Source of the DNA: Leptospiraceae bacterium
Lineage (GTDB): Bacteria; Spirochaetota; Leptospiria; Leptospirales; Leptonemataceae
Reading direction: 5' to 3'
Length of the DNA stretch: 7,968 bases
Assembly: GCA_020440935.1 (NCBI GenBank)
Contig: JAGRNC010000104.1
Location: 1-7,968 of the forward strand
Shown here: piece by piece, positions 6,676-7,968 of the stretch
Position numbering within the stretch: the stretch's first letter is position 1
Layout: each line of letters begins with the position of its first letter
The notes under the pieces: model-generated
What the model was told of the DNA's origin: nothing
What the model saw: the letters and a program-made list of their open reading frames with translations, nothing else
Databases searched by the model: none
Position numbers and translations under genes: made by a program

Positions 6676-7546
6676 GTGCGAAACTTACTCGACTACCAAC
6701 AATGCTGCGGTGCGCTTTCCGGGCCTGGATGCCATGAGGACATCGATGAAATACAAACCTTCGAGAAATTCTATTTTGATCATCGCGCTTTTTGAGTTCA
6801 AGGAAAGTGTTCGGAATCGCTGGCTGCTATTATACGGCGCTGCATTCTTTCTCTTTGGAAACCTCATCCTCTACCTGTCCGGCGAAAATCCCATTCGATC
6901 CGCGAGTTCGCTTCTAAGTTTGATGCTACTTCTTGGACCGCTTTTTTCTTTGATGTTCGGAAGCATATCTTTTACTGATTCTCTTGGATTTGTGGAATTG
7001 CTGGCTGCTCAGCCCATTCGGCGTTCCGATATATACATTGGAAAATGGATCGGCTTGAGCTCGGGGCTGTCCCTTAGTTTTTGCATAGGAATGGGAACCG
7101 GCGTGCTTCTTCGCCAGGGACTGGACTCTTCCTTCTTTCTATTGCTTATCCCGGGAGTATTATTGACCTTTTGTTCGGTGGCCATTGCCTTTCTAGCCGC
7201 CAATCTGAGCCGGCGCAGAGAGATTGTATTCGGGATGGTGCTTTCCATCTGGTTTTATTTGTTTATTCTACATGACTTGCTGATCTTTGGCATCGTAACC
7301 GTTCTGGGCAACTATCCTTTGAAAGTGCCATTGATGGTAATGGTCTCATTGAATCCCATTGATCTGATTCGGGTGATGGTGGCACTGCGACTGGATATGT
7401 CGGCAATGATGGGATATTCTGCTGCATTGTTCCTGGATTTCTTTGGCGGCTGGACTGGCCTGCTGGTGGGGGCGATCCTGATGTCGCTCTGGATCGGGAT
7501 TCCCGTTCTTCTGGGGTTGCATCTATTCCGCAAGAGGAATCTATGA
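6665..7546 (+). CDS. nosY: NosY, ABC transporter permease of the NosDFY complex
   Basis: Membrane partner of NosF that couples ATP hydrolysis to the periplasmic NosD. Six hydrophobic segments are visible (about 53-70, 82-102, 128-148, 156-178, 188-213, 262-286), with the cytoplasmic coupling stretch FEFKESVRNRW (43-53), the AAQPIRRSDIYIGKW loop (114-128) and the family motif SLNPIDLIRV (228-237). The start is uncertain. ATG 6665 overlaps the nosF stop by 11 bases, has GGAAGGA five bases upstream and suits the tight packing of this operon, giving 293 residues. ATG 6746 gives 266 residues, closer to the usual NosY length, and has its own GAGGA site; the 27 residues that differ (MQTECETYST onwards) look unlike the family. 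The longer frame is listed, the shorter is equally plausible. Confidence 0.92.
   Translation: MQTECETYSTTNNAAVRFPGLDAMRTSMKYKPSRNSILIIALFEFKESVRNRWLLLYGAAFFLFGNLILYLSGENPIRSASSLLSLMLLLGPLFSLMFGSISFTDSLGFVELLAAQPIRRSDIYIGKWIGLSSGLSLSFCIGMGTGVLLRQGLDSSFFLLLIPGVLLTFCSVAIAFLAANLSRRREIVFGMVLSIWFYLFILHDLLIFGIVTVLGNYPLKVPLMVMVSLNPIDLIRVMVALRLDMSAMMGYSAALFLDFFGGWTGLLVGAILMSLWIGIPVLLGLHLFRKRNL
6736..6740 (+). promoter_or_regulatory. alternative RBS for a shorter NosY start
   Basis: GAGGA stands five bases before ATG 6746 (residue 28 of the longer frame). It supports a 266-residue NosY that begins MKYKPSRNSILI, matching the family's short cytoplasmic N-terminus. Both starts could be used. Confidence 0.4.
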
Positions 7547-7968
7547 AGATCTCTGCCATTGCAATTCTCCTGGCGATCGCTTCTTGTGCGAGAACACCGG
7601 CCGGCGATTCCCCAACGAATTCGTTAACGTCCCTGGCGTCAGATGGTCAAGTGAGTGCCCAGGAACTTCTGCAAAGCCAGCGTCCGGCAACTCCAATACT
7701 CCTGGTTTTCTGGGCCACCTGGTGCCCGGAATGCATTCCGGATCTCTTCACCCTGGCACAAAATCGAAACCGACTACCGATGGACCTTACCATTCTATCG
7801 GTAAATATCGAGCCCGGAAGTTCCTCCGAGGCCTTTCGCCAGACTAAAACCATGCTCTCCGATTCCATGGTTTTCGCTACGCTGCAGGGGGAGTCGGCGC
7901 CATTATCGGACGAATGGCTGTCCGGTCAGGAAATCATTATGCCAACCTTGCTATACTTTCCGCGTGCT
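7543..7968 (+). CDS. TlpA/ResA-like thioredoxin-fold lipoprotein, 3'-partial
   Basis: The frame begins with an ATG that overlaps the nosY stop by four bases (ATGA) and stays open for 142 codons to the window end. The start has a signal with lipobox IASC (lipidated C15), a polar linker (16-48), then the thioredoxin fold: strand PILLVFWATW (51-60), active site CPEC (C61, C64), and the cis-proline region IMPT (P134) about 70 residues later. Proteins of this type reduce (TlpA/ResA) or otherwise exchange disulfides in the periplasm; TlpA reduces the CuA cysteines of cytochrome oxidase before copper insertion in some bacteria. Coupling to nosY suggests a role in nos maturation, for example keeping NosZ C628/C632 or the NosL CxxC reduced, which is inference. 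A general cytochrome c thioredox protein is the alternative. Fold is confident, substrate is not. Confidence 0.88.
   Translation, partial: MKISAIAILLAIASCARTPAGDSPTNSLTSLASDGQVSAQELLQSQRPATPILLVFWATWCPECIPDLFTLAQNRNRLPMDLTILSVNIEPGSSSEAFRQTKTMLSDSMVFATLQGESAPLSDEWLSGQEIIMPTLLYFPRA

Noticed and set aside
7359..7370. TTGAT half-site inside nosY
   Set aside because: Only one half of the FNR-type palindrome matches, and it lies within coding sequence encoding the family motif LNPIDLIR.
7584..7847. Plus-strand open frame of 87 residues near the window end
   Set aside because: It is the out-of-frame shadow of the thioredoxin-like gene starting at 7543, whose real frame runs off the window and carries CPEC and the cis-proline.
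1..7968. Search for CRISPR arrays, tRNA or rRNA genes, insertion sequences and long direct repeats
   Set aside because: None seen; the window is fully explained by co-directional protein genes with short gaps, and the only repetition is the degenerate beta-helix rung pattern within nosD.

Overview
This window holds a nearly complete nitrous oxide reductase (nos) operon on the plus strand. It is preceded by the 3' part of an unrelated 3D-domain (MltA-like) cell-wall gene. Base composition looks moderate (about half G+C by eye, not computed). The organism is a diderm bacterium: NosZ and its partners carry Sec/lipoprotein-type exports and act in the periplasm. NosZ has a Sec-type lipoprotein signal instead of the twin-arginine signal of the classic denitrifier enzymes, and its gene is followed directly by a small polytopic membrane protein. 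Both traits mark 'clade II' (atypical) nos clusters, known from Bacteroidota, spirochaetes and other non-classical N2O reducers. I lean towards a spirochaete of the Leptospira/Leptonema/Turneriella group or a Bacteroidota relative, but the sequence alone does not settle this.

Layout: (1) 2-865, 3D-domain protein, possibly cut at its 5' end. (2) 866-1047, intergenic region with a weak terminator-like hairpin, a perfect FNR/DNR-type palindrome (944-957), a plausible -10 at a class II distance and a leader hairpin just before the first ribosome binding site. (3) 1048-7968, seven co-directional genes: lipoprotein cytochrome c, nosZ, a 4-TM membrane protein, nosL, nosD, nosF, nosY, then a thioredoxin-fold (TlpA/ResA-like) lipoprotein that runs off the window. 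From nosL onwards the genes are packed with overlaps or gaps of a few bases (a longer gap before nosY is possible if its second start is used). A perfect 9-bp GC-rich hairpin separates nosZ from the maturation genes and may set their relative expression.

How the parts work together: the lipoprotein cytochrome c probably passes electrons to the CuA centre of NosZ, which reduces N2O to N2 at its CuZ centre. NosL is the copper chaperone, and NosD (periplasmic beta-helix), NosF (ATPase) and NosY (permease) form the ABC complex needed to build CuZ. The terminal thioredoxin-like lipoprotein is well placed to keep copper-ligand cysteines reduced. Four of the predicted periplasmic proteins (cytochrome, NosZ, NosL, thioredoxin-like) have lipobox-like cysteines, which suggests a membrane-tethered N2O respiration module. 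No nosR, nosX, nosG, nosH or nosC genes are present inside the window.
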